The position numbers and the translations under genes are program-made. Source: Roseomonas elaeocarpi (lineage in GTDB: Bacteria > Pseudomonadota > Alphaproteobacteria > Acetobacterales > Acetobacteraceae). Taken from it: a stretch of DNA of 64,000 bases. The notes beneath the pieces were generated by a model. That model was not told where the DNA came from. It was given only the letters and a program-made list of their open reading frames with translations, and did not search any database. Below are positions 43,221 through 51,472 of this stretch, in pieces (positions within the stretch are counted from its first letter, which is position 1; the number at the start of each line of letters is the position of its first letter). The stretch is from the NCBI RefSeq assembly GCF_042433915.1, contig NZ_JBHLUN010000008.1:372001-436000 (forward strand), given 5' to 3'.

Positions 43221-45569
43221 TTATTGGGCGCGCTCCACGAAACGGTCCAGCACGCGCTTGCTGCCGGTCTTCTCGAAATCCACGTCCAGGCGGTCGTCGT
43301 CCACCCGGGTGACGCGGCCGTAGCCGAATTTTTGGTGGAAGACGCGGGTGCCGACGGTCATGGCATCCTTGCGCGCCGGGCGTTCCTGCACCTCCCAGGC
43401 GCCGGCCTCGATCACGCGGGGCTTGCGGGCGGCGGTGAGCGGGCCGTTGCTGAAGACGCTGGGGGCCGAGGCCATGCGCTGGCGCTGCATGGAGGAAGAG
43501 CCTTCGCGCTCCACCGCGTCCTCGGGCAGTTCGTCGAGGAAGCGCGACGGGATGGCGGCGGACCAGTTGGCGTAGATGCGGCGATTGGCGGCGTGGCTGA
43601 TGACCACGCGCTTGCGGCCACGGGTGATACCCACGTAGGCGAGGCGGCGCTCTTCCTCGAGCGACTTGGTGCCGCCCTCGTCCAATGCGCGCTGGTGGGG
43701 AAAGAGGCCTTCCTCCCAGCCGGGCAGGAAGACGAGGTCGAATTCCAGCCCCTTGGCGGCGTGCAGCGTCATCAGCGACACGCGGTCGGCCTCGGATTTC
43801 TCGTCGTTCTCGGTGACCAGCGCCACGTGGTCGAGGAAGCCGGCCAGGGTTTCGAACTCGCCGATCGCGCGCACCAGTTCCTTGAGGTTTTCCAGGCGGC
43901 CCGGCGCTTCGGCGGATTTGTCCTGCTTCCACATCTCGGTGTAGCCGCACTCGTCCAGCATGGTGGCGACCGCGACGACGTGGCCTTCCTTGGCCATGGT
44001 GGCGCGCCAGCGGTTGAAGCCCTCGAAGAGCTCGCGCAGCGCGCTGCGGGGCTTCGGCCGGAAGGCGTCGGTCTGGGCGAGCTTGTCGGCCGCGACGGCC
44101 AGCGGGATGCTCTGGTCGCGCGCCACGATGTGCATCTGCTGCAGGGCGCCGTCGCCGATGCCGCGGCGGGGCGTGTTGACGATGCGCTCGAAGGCCAGGT
44201 CGTCGCTCGGCTGGTGCAGGATGCGCATATAGGCCATGGCATCGCGGATCTCGGCGCGCTCGTAGAACTTGAGGCCGCCAACGACCTTGTAGGGGACGCC
44301 GAGGACGATCAGCCGTTCCTCGAAGGCGCGGGTCTGGAAGCCGGCGCGCACCAGGATCGCCATCTCCGACAGGCGGAACTTCTCGCGGTGCGCGGCCTCG
44401 ATGGCGTCGCCGACCATGCGGGCCTCCTCCTCGGAGTCCCACAGCGAGACGACCTTCACGCGCTCGCCATCCGCGTCGTTGCGGCCGGCGCGCAGCGTCT
44501 TGCCGAGGCGGCCCTCGTTCTTGGCGATCAGCCCGGCGGCGGCGGCCAGGATCGGCTTGGTGGAGCGGTAGTTGGATTCGAGGCGCACGATGCGCGCGCC
44601 GGGGAAGTCCTTCTCGAAGCGCAGGATGTTTTCCACCTCGGCGCCGCGCCAGGAATAGATCGACTGGTCGTCGTCGCCCACGCAGCAGATGTTCTTGTGC
44701 TCCTGCGCCAGGAGGCGGAGCCAGAGGTACTGCACCGTGTTGGTGTCCTGGTACTCGTCCACCAGGATGTAGCGGAAGGCGCGGTGGTACTGCGCCAGCA
44801 CGTTGGGCTGGGTGCGCAGGATCTCGGTGGTGTGCAGCAGCAGGTCGCCGAAATCGGCGGTGTTGAGGTCCTTCAGCCGCGACTGGTAGGCCTCATACAG
44901 GCTGCGCGCGCGGTTGTTGGCATAGTCGCTGTCTTCCTGCGGGGTGACGCGGGCCGGCGTCAGGCCGCGGTCCTTCCAGCGCTGGATGATCGCCATCAGC
45001 CCCTGCGCCGGCCAGCGCTTCTGATCCACGCCCGCCGCGTCCATCACCTGCTTGAGCAGGCGCATCTGGTCGTCGGTGTCGAGGATGGTGAAGCTGTTGG
45101 TGAGCCCCACGTATTCCGCGTGACGCCGCAGCATGCGGGCGCAGAGCGCGTGAAAGGTGCCGAGCCACAGCCCTTCCGCCGGGTGGCCCAGGATCGCCGC
45201 CACGCGCTCGCGCATCTCGCGCGCGGCCTTGTTGGTGAAGGTCACCGCGAGGACCTGGTTGGGGAAGGCGCGGCGCATCATCAGGATATGGGCGAAGCGG
45301 GTGGTCAGCACGCGCGTCTTGCCGGTGCCCGCACCCGCCAGCACCAGCAGCGGCCCGTCCACGGTTTCCACCGCCTCGCGCTGCTCGGAATTCAGGCGCG
45401 CCAGGTAGTCGGGCGGCGGGGCCGCGACGGCGGGGGCCTGGCCGCCGCCGAAGCGGCCGTCGGGTGCGGAAGCGGCGGGGGCGGCGGGGATGCCGGAAGG
45501 GCGGCCGTCCGGTGCCGCCGCGGCGATGACGGTGCGGGCGGCGGCGGAAGCGTGGTCGGGCAGCGGCAT
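43221..45569 (-). CDS. uvrD: UvrD/PcrA-type superfamily 1A DNA helicase
   Basis: 782-residue 3'-5' DNA helicase of nucleotide-excision and mismatch repair. Motif I LAGAGTGKTRVLTTR, Ia TFTNKAAREM, motif II VDEYQDTN, motif III DDDQSIYSWRGA, motif IV ESNYRS, motif V LMTLHAAKGLEFD and motif VI ERRLAYVGITRGRK are all visible in order. A C-terminal Tudor-like domain (TVGTRVFHQKFGYGRVTRVDDDRLDVDF) favours the UvrD/PcrA branch over Rep. The first 55 residues are Ala/Pro/Gly-rich. ATG 45569 has AAGGAG 8 bases upstream. The next upstream gene on this strand is a pentapeptide-repeat gene. Confidence 0.95.
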   Translation of the reverse strand: MPLPDHASAAARTVIAAAAPDGRPSGIPAAPAASAPDGRFGGGQAPAVAAPPPDYLARLNSEQREAVETVDGPLLVLAGAGTGKTRVLTTRFAHILMMRRAFPNQVLAVTFTNKAAREMRERVAAILGHPAEGLWLGTFHALCARMLRRHAEYVGLTNSFTILDTDDQMRLLKQVMDAAGVDQKRWPAQGLMAIIQRWKDRGLTPARVTPQEDSDYANNRARSLYEAYQSRLKDLNTADFGDLLLHTTEILRTQPNVLAQYHRAFRYILVDEYQDTNTVQYLWLRLLAQEHKNICCVGDDDQSIYSWRGAEVENILRFEKDFPGARIVRLESNYRSTKPILAAAAGLIAKNEGRLGKTLRAGRNDADGERVKVVSLWDSEEEARMVGDAIEAAHREKFRLSEMAILVRAGFQTRAFEERLIVLGVPYKVVGGLKFYERAEIRDAMAYMRILHQPSDDLAFERIVNTPRRGIGDGALQQMHIVARDQSIPLAVAADKLAQTDAFRPKPRSALRELFEGFNRWRATMAKEGHVVAVATMLDECGYTEMWKQDKSAEAPGRLENLKELVRAIGEFETLAGFLDHVALVTENDEKSEADRVSLMTLHAAKGLEFDLVFLPGWEEGLFPHQRALDEGGTKSLEEERRLAYVGITRGRKRVVISHAANRRIYANWSAAIPSRFLDELPEDAVEREGSSSMQRQRMASAPSVFSNGPLTAARKPRVIEAGAWEVQERPARKDAMTVGTRVFHQKFGYGRVTRVDDDRLDVDFEKTGSKRVLDRFVERAQ

Positions 45570-45585
45570 GGTCGCGGCTCCTTCG

Positions 45586-46119
45586 TTACTGGCAGGCGCC
45601 GACGGAGCCGGGCGCGCAGATGCGCGTCCCGTCCGTCCAGCGGGCGCCGTCGAGGATGGCATAGGACAGGTCGGCGCCGAGAAGGTTCGCGCCGGAAAGA
45701 TCGGCACCCGTCAGGTCGGTGCGGAACAGCTTGGCACGGCGCAGGTCGGCCCCGGTAAGCCTGGCGCGCAACAGCACCGCGCGGGTGAGGTCGGCGCCCA
45801 GCAGGCTGGCGCCCGCGAGATCAGCCCCGGTGAGGTCGGCGGACACGAAGCGGGCCTGCGCGGCCTCCGCCCCCGCGAGCTTGGCGCCGGGCAGGCGGGC
45901 GCGGATGAGGCTCGCGTCGCGCAGCACCGCGCCGGCGAGGTCGGCGCCCGTCAGGTCGCGCTCATCCAGCAGGCAGCGGCGGAAATCCACGCCCGGGGCG
46001 GGCGTGTCGTTGCAGGCGGCCCGGGCCGGAAGGGCGCCCAGGAGCAGCGGCAGGAGCAGGAGGAGGGCGAGCCGGGGCACCGGGCGGATATAGAACGGGT
46101 GGCGAACAAGGGGAACCAT
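45586..46119 (-). CDS. Exported pentapeptide-repeat protein
   Basis: 177-residue protein with a hydrophobic N-terminal signal (RLALLLLLPLLLGALPARA) and a run of about 20 pentapeptides of the A(D/N)LxG form (residues 50-150: DLTGADLAGAVLRDASLIRARLPGAKLAG, SADLTGADLAGASLLGADLTRA). This should fold as a right-handed quadrilateral beta-helix. Two Cys near the ends may form a disulfide. The function is unknown. It lies on the same strand as and just upstream of the uvrD/pcrA gene, and its 5' side faces the metF terminator. Confidence 0.85.
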   Translation of the reverse strand: MVPLVRHPFYIRPVPRLALLLLLPLLLGALPARAACNDTPAPGVDFRRCLLDERDLTGADLAGAVLRDASLIRARLPGAKLAGAEAAQARFVSADLTGADLAGASLLGADLTRAVLLRARLTGADLRRAKLFRTDLTGADLSGANLLGADLSYAILDGARWTDGTRICAPGSVGACQ

Positions 46120-46162
46120 GCGCGCCGGTTTCGCCGCCCCGCGCGACAGCGCGGTGCGGGTT

Positions 46163-46202
46163 CCGGCCGGTCCGGCTCCGCGGGAGGAGCCGGACCGGCC
46201 GG
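46163..46202. terminator. Long perfect hairpin between metF and the pentapeptide gene
   Basis: A 17-bp perfect stem (CCGGCCGGTCCGGCTCC with GGAGCCGGACCGGCCGG) closes six bases. It lies 8 bases downstream of the metF stop. A T tract is missing, so it may be a strong RNA-end stabiliser or a factor-dependent terminator. Confidence 0.7.
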
Positions 46203-46209
46203 GCGGGCT

Positions 46210-47202
46210 TCAGCCCACCGACTTCTCCGCCTGCTCGGCCTTGGCCTCTTCGGCGGCGCCCGACGGGCTCGCGGGTTCCGCCGGCCTGGCGGGCCGCGCG
46301 CCCAGGATATGGGCGATGGCGTAGGTCAGGTCGGGGCGGTTGAGCGTATAGAAGTGGAACTCGTCCACGCCGTTGGCCTGGAGCATGCGGACCTGCTCGG
46401 CGGCCACCGTGGCGGCCACCATGCGGCGCGTTTCCGGATCGTCGTCCAGCCCGTCGAAGAGGTGCGCCATCCAGTCCGGCACGCTGGCGCCACACATGGC
46501 GGAGAACTTGCGCATGGAGGCGAAGTTCGACACCGGCATGATGCCCGGCACGATCGGCACCTCGATCCCGGCGGCGAGGGCGCGGTCGATGAAGCGCAGG
46601 AAGGTGCCGTTGTCGAAGAAGTACTGCGTGATCGCCCGCGTCGCGCCGGCGTCGATCTTGCGCTTGAGGTTGTCGAGGTCGCTCTCGGCCGAGGCGGCAC
46701 CGGGGTGGGTTTCCGGATAGGCCGCCACCGAGATCTCGAAGGGCGCCACGCGCTTCAGGCCTTCCACCAGGTCGGCGGCGTAGGCGTAGCCCTGGGCGTG
46801 CGGCTCGTAGCGCTCGGTGCCGGCCGGTGGGTCGCCGCGCAGCGCCACGATGTGGCGCACGCCGGCATCCCAGTACTGGCGCGCCACCTCGTCGACCTCT
46901 CCGCGCGAGGCACCGACGCAGGTCAGGTGGGCGGCGGGGGTGAGCGCGGTTTCGCGCACGATGCGCGACACCGTAGCGTGGGTGCGGGCCTGGGTGGTAC
47001 CGCCGGCGCCGTAGGTGACCGACACGAAGCGCGGCGCCAGGGGTTCGAGCCTGCGGATGCAGCTCCAGAGCTGGGCTTCCAGCGCCTCGGTGCGGGGCGG
47101 GAAGAACTCGAAGCTCAGCGCCGGCGCCGGCAGCGCGGCCGGTGTCGGCAAGGCGCCGAAGCGCGGGCCGGTCAGCCAGCGGCCGAGAGGGTTCGCCGGC
47201 AT
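46210..47202 (-). CDS. metF: MetF-like 5,10-methylenetetrahydrofolate reductase
   Basis: FAD enzyme reducing methylene-THF to methyl-THF for methionine synthesis. LSFEFFPPRTEALEAQLW opens the barrel, followed by FVSVTYGAGGTT, HLTCVGAS, IVALRGDPP, and the FAD/folate residues in ITQYFFDN and PIVPGIMPVSNF. I use ATG 47202 (330 residues), with a GGGGGAA Shine-Dalgarno directly before it. An ATG at 47271 (353 residues) adds a GGNT-type tetrapeptide repeat encoded by 12-bp units, and the repeat itself supplies the Shine-Dalgarno of the shorter start. The C-terminus has a Lys/Glu/Ala tail. The assignment is firm; the start is not. Confidence 0.93.
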   Translation of the reverse strand: MPANPLGRWLTGPRFGALPTPAALPAPALSFEFFPPRTEALEAQLWSCIRRLEPLAPRFVSVTYGAGGTTQARTHATVSRIVRETALTPAAHLTCVGASRGEVDEVARQYWDAGVRHIVALRGDPPAGTERYEPHAQGYAYAADLVEGLKRVAPFEISVAAYPETHPGAASAESDLDNLKRKIDAGATRAITQYFFDNGTFLRFIDRALAAGIEVPIVPGIMPVSNFASMRKFSAMCGASVPDWMAHLFDGLDDDPETRRMVAATVAAEQVRMLQANGVDEFHFYTLNRPDLTYAIAHILGARPARPAEPASPSGAAEEAKAEQAEKSVG

Positions 47203-47203
47203 G

Positions 47204-47239
47204 CTTCCCCCGGTATTCCCCCCGGTGTTCCCATGGGAG
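47204..47239. repeat. 12-bp TTCCCCCGGTA-type array at the metF start
   Basis: Units CTTCCCCCGGTA (47204), TTCCCCCCGGTG (47216) and the degenerate TTCCCATGGGAG (47228) are in 12-bp register. Related runs occur at 62398-62438. Confidence 0.7.
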
Positions 47240-47271
47240 GCGCCTTGATCCGGTTGAGCAACGTGATTCAT

Positions 47272-47667
47272 GGCCCCAACATAGCGGCTCCGCTCCGGAA
47301 CGGCAGGGGGTTCGTGCGGTGCCGCGGCATGGCCGGGATGCGGCGGCACCGCGTGCCTGGGCAGGCTGCCGTTGCGCCGGCGCCCCGGGCGGATGGCCGA
47401 CGGCCCGCACCGTCCGGTGCCCCTCTTCCCCGTTCGCCGCGCCCTGCGCCCCGTGTGCCCCGGCTTCGCGCGCCCCGGCTTCGTGCCCCCGGCTCCGTAC
47501 CCATCGGCGCGAGAGGATATGTGACAGGAACAACGCTCCGGGCCATGCTGCCCGCCGGGTGGCGGGTGTTTACATCTGTCGCGGTATGTTGTTGTGCGGC
47601 GCTCCACGCTTTTCGGTGGCGTGGATGCTATGGCTGCGGCGCAAAGACCGAGTTGAGGACGCTTTCG
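47272..47667. other. Divergent spacer between metF and mlaA genes
   Basis: No gene assigned. A 15-bp tandem array is seen at 47455-47499 (units starting 47455, 47470 and 47485, sharing CCCCGGCTTCG). Promoter elements are probably nearby; a patch around 47566-47600 is less GC-rich. An in-frame ATG at 47545 is an alternative mlaA start. Confidence 0.5.
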
Positions 47668-48618
47668 TTGAAGACCGTTGGGACGATCCCCGGCGCCCTG
47701 CGCCACCCCTCCCCCGGACGTCCGCACGGACAGGCTCGGGGGCGCCGCTTCGGCCGCTTCCTGTCGCGCGGCCTGGCCGTGGCGCTGGCGCTGGGCGCCA
47801 CCGCCTGCGCGACGCGCCCCGATCCGTCCGACCCCGACGCGGTGGCGGAGTTCAACCAGACCAACGACCCGATCGAGCCGTTTAACCGCTCGATGTTCGG
47901 CATCCACCAGGCGATCGACCGCAACCTGCTGCGCCCGGCCGCGGTGGGCTACCGCGCGGTGGTGCCCGATCCGCTGCGCGAGGGCATCCACAACGCGCTG
48001 GGCAACCTCAAGAGCCCGGTGACCTTCATCAACGACGTCGCCCAGGGCGAGGCCGGGCGCGCGCGCGACACGCTGACGCGCTTCCTGCTCAACAGCACGG
48101 TGGGCCTGGGCGGGCTGATCGACGTGGCCGACAAGATGGGCCTGCCGGCGCATACCGCCGATTTCGGCCAGACCGCCGGCAAGGCGGGGCTGGGCGAAGG
48201 GCCCTACCTGTTCATCCCGCTGCTGGGGCCGAGCAATCCGCGTGACCTCGCGGGCTTCGGCGCCGGCATCGCGGCCAATCCCTTCACCTACCTGACCTTC
48301 GGCAGCGACGGGCTGAACTACGCCTACGACTACGGCATCCCCGTGCTGACCGCGCTCGACACGCGCGAGCGTCTGATCGAGACGCTGGATTCGGTGAACC
48401 GCACCAGCCTCGACCCCTACGCCACCTACCGCTCCGGCTATCGCCAGCAGCGGGCGCGCGACATCGCCAGCACCGGGCCCGTCTGGCCGCCGGGCAAGGG
48501 CCCGAACGCCGCGGGCGCCACGCCGGAAGGCCCGGCCGCCGCCCCGGTGCCCGACGCCGGCAAGGCCGCGCCCTCCACGGGGCTCGGCGCGGGAACCCGG
48601 ACGCCCTCGCAGCGCTAA
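47668..48618 (+). CDS. mlaA: MlaA-like outer-membrane lipid-asymmetry lipoprotein
   Basis: VacJ/MlaA component that removes phospholipids from the outer leaflet and hands them to MlaC. The lipoprotein signal ends with ALALGATACA (Cys as the likely acylated residue), then EFNQTNDPIEPFNRSMFGIHQAID and GNLKSPVTFINDVAQGEAGRA, LNSTVGLGGLIDVADKMGL, FGQTAGKAGLGEGPYLFIPLLGPSNPRD and DSVNRTSLDPYATYRSGYRQ, all diagnostic. The Pro/Ala-rich tail is extra. The start is uncertain: TTG 47668 (316 residues) has GAGG upstream and fits the signal peptide; ATG 47545 would add 41 residues. mlaC follows 199 bases later, forming a local Mla pair. Confidence 0.9.
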   Translation: MKTVGTIPGALRHPSPGRPHGQARGRRFGRFLSRGLAVALALGATACATRPDPSDPDAVAEFNQTNDPIEPFNRSMFGIHQAIDRNLLRPAAVGYRAVVPDPLREGIHNALGNLKSPVTFINDVAQGEAGRARDTLTRFLLNSTVGLGGLIDVADKMGLPAHTADFGQTAGKAGLGEGPYLFIPLLGPSNPRDLAGFGAGIAANPFTYLTFGSDGLNYAYDYGIPVLTALDTRERLIETLDSVNRTSLDPYATYRSGYRQQRARDIASTGPVWPPGKGPNAAGATPEGPAAAPVPDAGKAAPSTGLGAGTRTPSQR

Positions 48619-48817
48619 CAGGAGACGCGGCGCGGATCGCGGCGTGGGCCAGCGGCCCGCGCCGGGGTTTGCGCCATACCCGGGCGTTCCTCCAACCCGG
48701 CCTCCCCTGGCTGCCAGCTTGCGGCCACGGGATCGCCGCCGCGGGACCACGACCCCGCGCCACCTTTCCCCGACGGCCTCGCGGCCGCCCGGGACGACGA
48801 GACGGAAAGAAGTGCCG

Positions 48818-49456
48818 ATGACCATGATCGACCGACGCAGCCTGCTGGCGGCCACGCTGGCCCTTCCCGCCCTGGTGGCGCTGCGCCACCCGGCGCTGGC
48901 GCAGGGCGTGGATCCGAGCCGCGCCACGAGCTTCATCCAGAGCACGGGCCAGGAGATGGTGGCGGCGATCAACGCCAGCTCGCCGGTGGCGCAGCGCCGC
49001 CAGCAGGTGGCCGCGATCCTGCGCCGCGCCGTGGACATCCAAGGCGTCGGCCGCTTCATCCTGGGCCGCTGGTGGAACCAGGCCAGCCCGGCGGAGCAGC
49101 AGCAGTACATGCAGCTGTTCGAGGAAACGCTGATCCGCAACCTGTCGGCCCGCTTCGGCGAGTACCAGGGCGTTCGCTTCTCGCTCGGCCGTGCGCAGCA
49201 GCGCACCGAGGACGACGTTCTGGTGAACACGGTCGTGGAGCGTCCCAACGCGGCGCCGGTCAGCCTCGACTGGCGCGTGGGCGATGTCGGCGGCCAGCCG
49301 AAGATCGTGGACCTGATCGCCGAGGGCACCTCGCTGCGCCTGACGCAGCGCTCCGAGTATTCCTCGGTGGTCAGCCGCAACGGCGGCAAGGTGTCGGCGC
49401 TGCTGGACGCCATGAAGCAGCAGATCGCGCAGCTCCAGGCCCAGGAAGGCCGCTGA
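48818..49456 (+). CDS. mlaC: MlaC/Ttg2D-family periplasmic phospholipid-shuttle protein
   Basis: 212-residue exported protein of the toluene-tolerance family. A signal peptide (RRSLLAATLALPALVALRHPALA) with twin-arginine-like start precedes the MlaC fold: FIQSTGQEMVAAINA, RRQQVAAILRRAVDIQGVGRFILGRWWNQASPAEQQQYMQLFEETLIRNLSARFGEY, and KIVDLIAEGTSLRLTQRSEYSSVVSRNGGKVSALL. It would carry lipids between MlaA and the inner-membrane MlaFEDB complex, whose genes are not here. ATG 48818 has GGAAAGAAG upstream. Ends at a strong stem-loop. Confidence 0.9.
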   Translation: MTMIDRRSLLAATLALPALVALRHPALAQGVDPSRATSFIQSTGQEMVAAINASSPVAQRRQQVAAILRRAVDIQGVGRFILGRWWNQASPAEQQQYMQLFEETLIRNLSARFGEYQGVRFSLGRAQQRTEDDVLVNTVVERPNAAPVSLDWRVGDVGGQPKIVDLIAEGTSLRLTQRSEYSSVVSRNGGKVSALLDAMKQQIAQLQAQEGR

Positions 49457-49490
49457 GCCGCGCCCCGGGCCAAACCGGGATCGCTTCAGG

Positions 49491-49522
49491 AAAGGGCCGG
49501 GAGGGCGATCTCCCGGCCCTTT
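49491..49522 (+). terminator. Terminator-like hairpin after mlaC
   Basis: A 13-bp perfect stem (AAAGGGCCGGGAG with CTCCCGGCCCTTT) around GGCGAT lies 34 bases past the mlaC stop, with A and T tracts at its base. Likely rho-independent termination. Confidence 0.8.
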
Positions 49523-49552
49523 GCCGTTCATGGACGCGGCTGTCTGTGGCCA

Positions 49553-49818
49553 GGGAGAGGGAGAAAGTGTTCTCCCCCTCCCCGGGCCCCTCCCTCTCAT
49601 CTTTTTCTGGGACGCTGCCGCAGGAAGGTGGTGGGCGTTGTGCGCTCCGGCTCACGGAGCCGGAGCGAGGCAGGCGTCAGCCAGAACTGACAGGAAGCCT
49701 GGATTTTTCTGGGAAGCGCCAGCGGCCATCGTGCCGCGACCGGCCTTCACCCCTCCCGCGGCAGCGTCCGAGAAAAAGATGAGTGGGGGTCCGGGGGAGA
49801 GAATTCCTTCTCTCCCCC
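49553..49818 (+). repeat. Structured intergenic element, copy C
   Basis: Copy of the 266-nt element, starting 30 bases after the mlaC terminator. Left hairpin: GGAGAA arm with AGTG loop and a longer imperfect stem. Right hairpin: perfect 11-bp arm GGGGGAGAGAA with TTCC loop. Inverted arms carry GACGCTGCCGC and GCGGCAGCGTC. The inner stems are GCTCCGGCTC/GAGCCGGAGC and GTCAG/CTGAC. The right end lies 13 bases from the stop of the alcohol dehydrogenase gene, which is transcribed into it. Confidence 0.93.
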
Positions 49819-49830
49819 GGGACGACCGCC

Positions 49831-50886
49831 TCAGACCGCAGCCGGCAGCGTCGCCATGTCGATCACGAAGCGGTACTTCACGTCGGAGCGCAGCATCCGC
49901 TCGTAGGCCTCGTTGATCTGGTCCATGCGGATCATCTCGATATCCGAGGTGATGTTGTGCTCGGCGCAGAAGTCCAGCATCTCCTGCGTTTCGGCGATGC
50001 CGCCGATCAGCGAACCCGCGAAGGAGCGGCGCTTCATGATCAGGCTGAACACCTGCACCGGCAGCGGCTTCTCGGGCGCGCCGACCTGCACCAGCGTGCC
50101 GTCGCGCTTGAGCAAGTTGAGGTAGGTGTTGATGTCATGCTCGGCCGCCACGGCGTCGAGGATGAAGTCGAAGCGCCCGGCCTCGGCCGCCATCGCCGCC
50201 TCGTCACGGGACAGCACCACCTCATGCGCGCCGAGGCGCTTGGCGTCCTCGATCTTGCTGGGCGAGGTGGTGAACATCACGACCTGGGCGCCGAAGGCCG
50301 CGGCGAACTTCACCGCCATGTGGCCGAGGCCCCCCAGGCCGACGACGCCCACGCGCTGCCCGGGGCCGACCTTCCAGTGCCGCAGCGGGGAATAGGTGGT
50401 GATGCCGGCGCAGAGCAGCGGCGCCACGGCGGCGAGGTCGAGCGCCTCGGGGATGCGGAGCACGAAGTCCTGCTCCACCACCACGGCGCGGGAATAGCCG
50501 CCGAAGGTGTGGCCGCCGCTGATCTTGTCCTCGCCGTTGTAGGTCGCGATGAAGCCGTTGTCGCAGTACTGCTCCAGGCCGTCGCGGCAGTTCGCGCATT
50601 CGCGGCAGCTGTCCACCATGCAGCCGACGCCGGCGAGGTCGCCGACCTTGAACCTGGTGACGCTGCCGCCGACGGCGGCGACGCGGCCGACGATCTCGTG
50701 GCCCGGCACGCAGGGGTAGAGGGTGTTGCCCCACTCGCCACGGGCCTGGTGGATGTCGGAATGGCAGACGCCGCAGTAGAGGATGTCGATCTGCACGTCG
50801 GTGGGGCCAGGGTCGCGACGTTGGAAGGTGAAGGGCGCGAGCGGTGCCTGCGCGGTTTCGGCGGCGTAGCCGGTGCAAGTGAACAT
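49831..50886 (-). CDS. Zinc-dependent NAD(P) alcohol dehydrogenase (YahK/AdhC-like)
   Basis: 351-residue medium-chain dehydrogenase. Catalytic zinc ligands are seen in CGVCHSDIH and PGHEIVG. The structural zinc lobe CRECANCRDGLEQYC supplies four Cys, and the Rossmann motif is VGVVGLGGLGHMAVKFAAAFGA. FGGYSRAVVVEQDFVLRIPE and NITSDIEMIRMDQINEAYERMLRSDVKYRFVIDMATL match the cinnamyl-alcohol/YahK branch, which acts on aldehydes. The physiological substrate is unknown. ATG 50886 is chosen because the N-terminus then fits the family. An 8-bp inverted repeat about 170 bases upstream may regulate it. Confidence 0.9.
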   Translation of the reverse strand: MFTCTGYAAETAQAPLAPFTFQRRDPGPTDVQIDILYCGVCHSDIHQARGEWGNTLYPCVPGHEIVGRVAAVGGSVTRFKVGDLAGVGCMVDSCRECANCRDGLEQYCDNGFIATYNGEDKISGGHTFGGYSRAVVVEQDFVLRIPEALDLAAVAPLLCAGITTYSPLRHWKVGPGQRVGVVGLGGLGHMAVKFAAAFGAQVVMFTTSPSKIEDAKRLGAHEVVLSRDEAAMAAEAGRFDFILDAVAAEHDINTYLNLLKRDGTLVQVGAPEKPLPVQVFSLIMKRRSFAGSLIGGIAETQEMLDFCAEHNITSDIEMIRMDQINEAYERMLRSDVKYRFVIDMATLPAAV

Positions 50887-51051
50887 GGAACCCTCGTCGC
50901 ATGGGAGATGCCGGCCCGGGCCAGGGCGCCAGGTCACCGGTCCCGCCCCCGCCGGACGCGATCCGGGGCTGGGTTGAAGCGGGGGCAAGGTGGCCGGCGC
51001 GGTGGCAGGGTGGCCCAGGACACTTAGCGCGCCAGCCCCGCGCGTCGAGGG

Positions 51052-51075
51052 GTTCTTCGAGAATTATCGAAGAAC
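51052..51075. promoter_or_regulatory. Perfect inverted repeat upstream of the alcohol dehydrogenase
   Basis: GTTCTTCG (51052-51059) and CGAAGAAC (51068-51075) flank an AT-rich eight-base centre in an otherwise GC-rich 269-bp gap. It is also downstream of the small lipoprotein gene, so it is either an operator for the dehydrogenase or a weak terminator hairpin. Confidence 0.5.
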
Positions 51076-51155
51076 ATCAGCATGTTATGTTATCCGGTAC
51101 CGCGTCGGGCAGCAGCGGCCCGTGGCGTTGGGCAAAGGGGCCGCTACGGCATTTC

Positions 51156-51371
51156 TCAGCGGATGGCGCCGGTGCCCGGGCCGCCCCGCGCCGAGGAATT
51201 TGCGTTGCTCTCGTCGCGCGGCGTGGAGCCGGCGCTGCTTCGCGTCGTCGGGTCGAAGTTGTTGTTCAAGCTGTCCCGCGGGCTCCGGTCCACGTCCGGC
51301 CGCAGCCCTCCGGAGCCACTGCAGGCCGCGAGCATCAGCACGGCACCCGCAGCGATCAAGGGCTTGAGCAT
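51156..51371 (-). CDS. Small lipoprotein
   Basis: 71-residue predicted lipoprotein. MLKPLIAAGAVLMLAACSG gives a signal with lipobox LAAC and Cys17 lipidation. The mature part is short, hydrophilic and Ser/Asn/Asp/Arg-rich (LRPDVDRSPRDSLNNNFDPTTRSSAG) with no recognised domain. ATG 51371 is preceded by AAAGGAG at 7 bases, which supports a real gene despite its size. The function is unknown. Confidence 0.72.
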   Translation of the reverse strand: MLKPLIAAGAVLMLAACSGSGGLRPDVDRSPRDSLNNNFDPTTRSSAGSTPRDESNANSSARGGPGTGAIR

Positions 51372-51472
51372 CCCTGTCTCCTTTCGCCGGAGATCGGCGA
51401 CGGAGGCATGATGGCACCGCGGGTCGTGACGGACTTCTCACACCTGCGTTGCCGGAAGTTCACGATTTGGCG

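Noticed and set aside
45490..47667. Very long open frame leading into the mlaA gene
   Set aside because: It runs antisense through uvrD, the pentapeptide gene and metF with low-complexity residues; the lipoprotein signal locates the start near 47668.
49783..51027. Plus-strand ORF starting inside repeat copy C
   Set aside because: It starts in the repeat and then reads antisense to the alcohol dehydrogenase; His/Asp/Glu-rich shadow composition.
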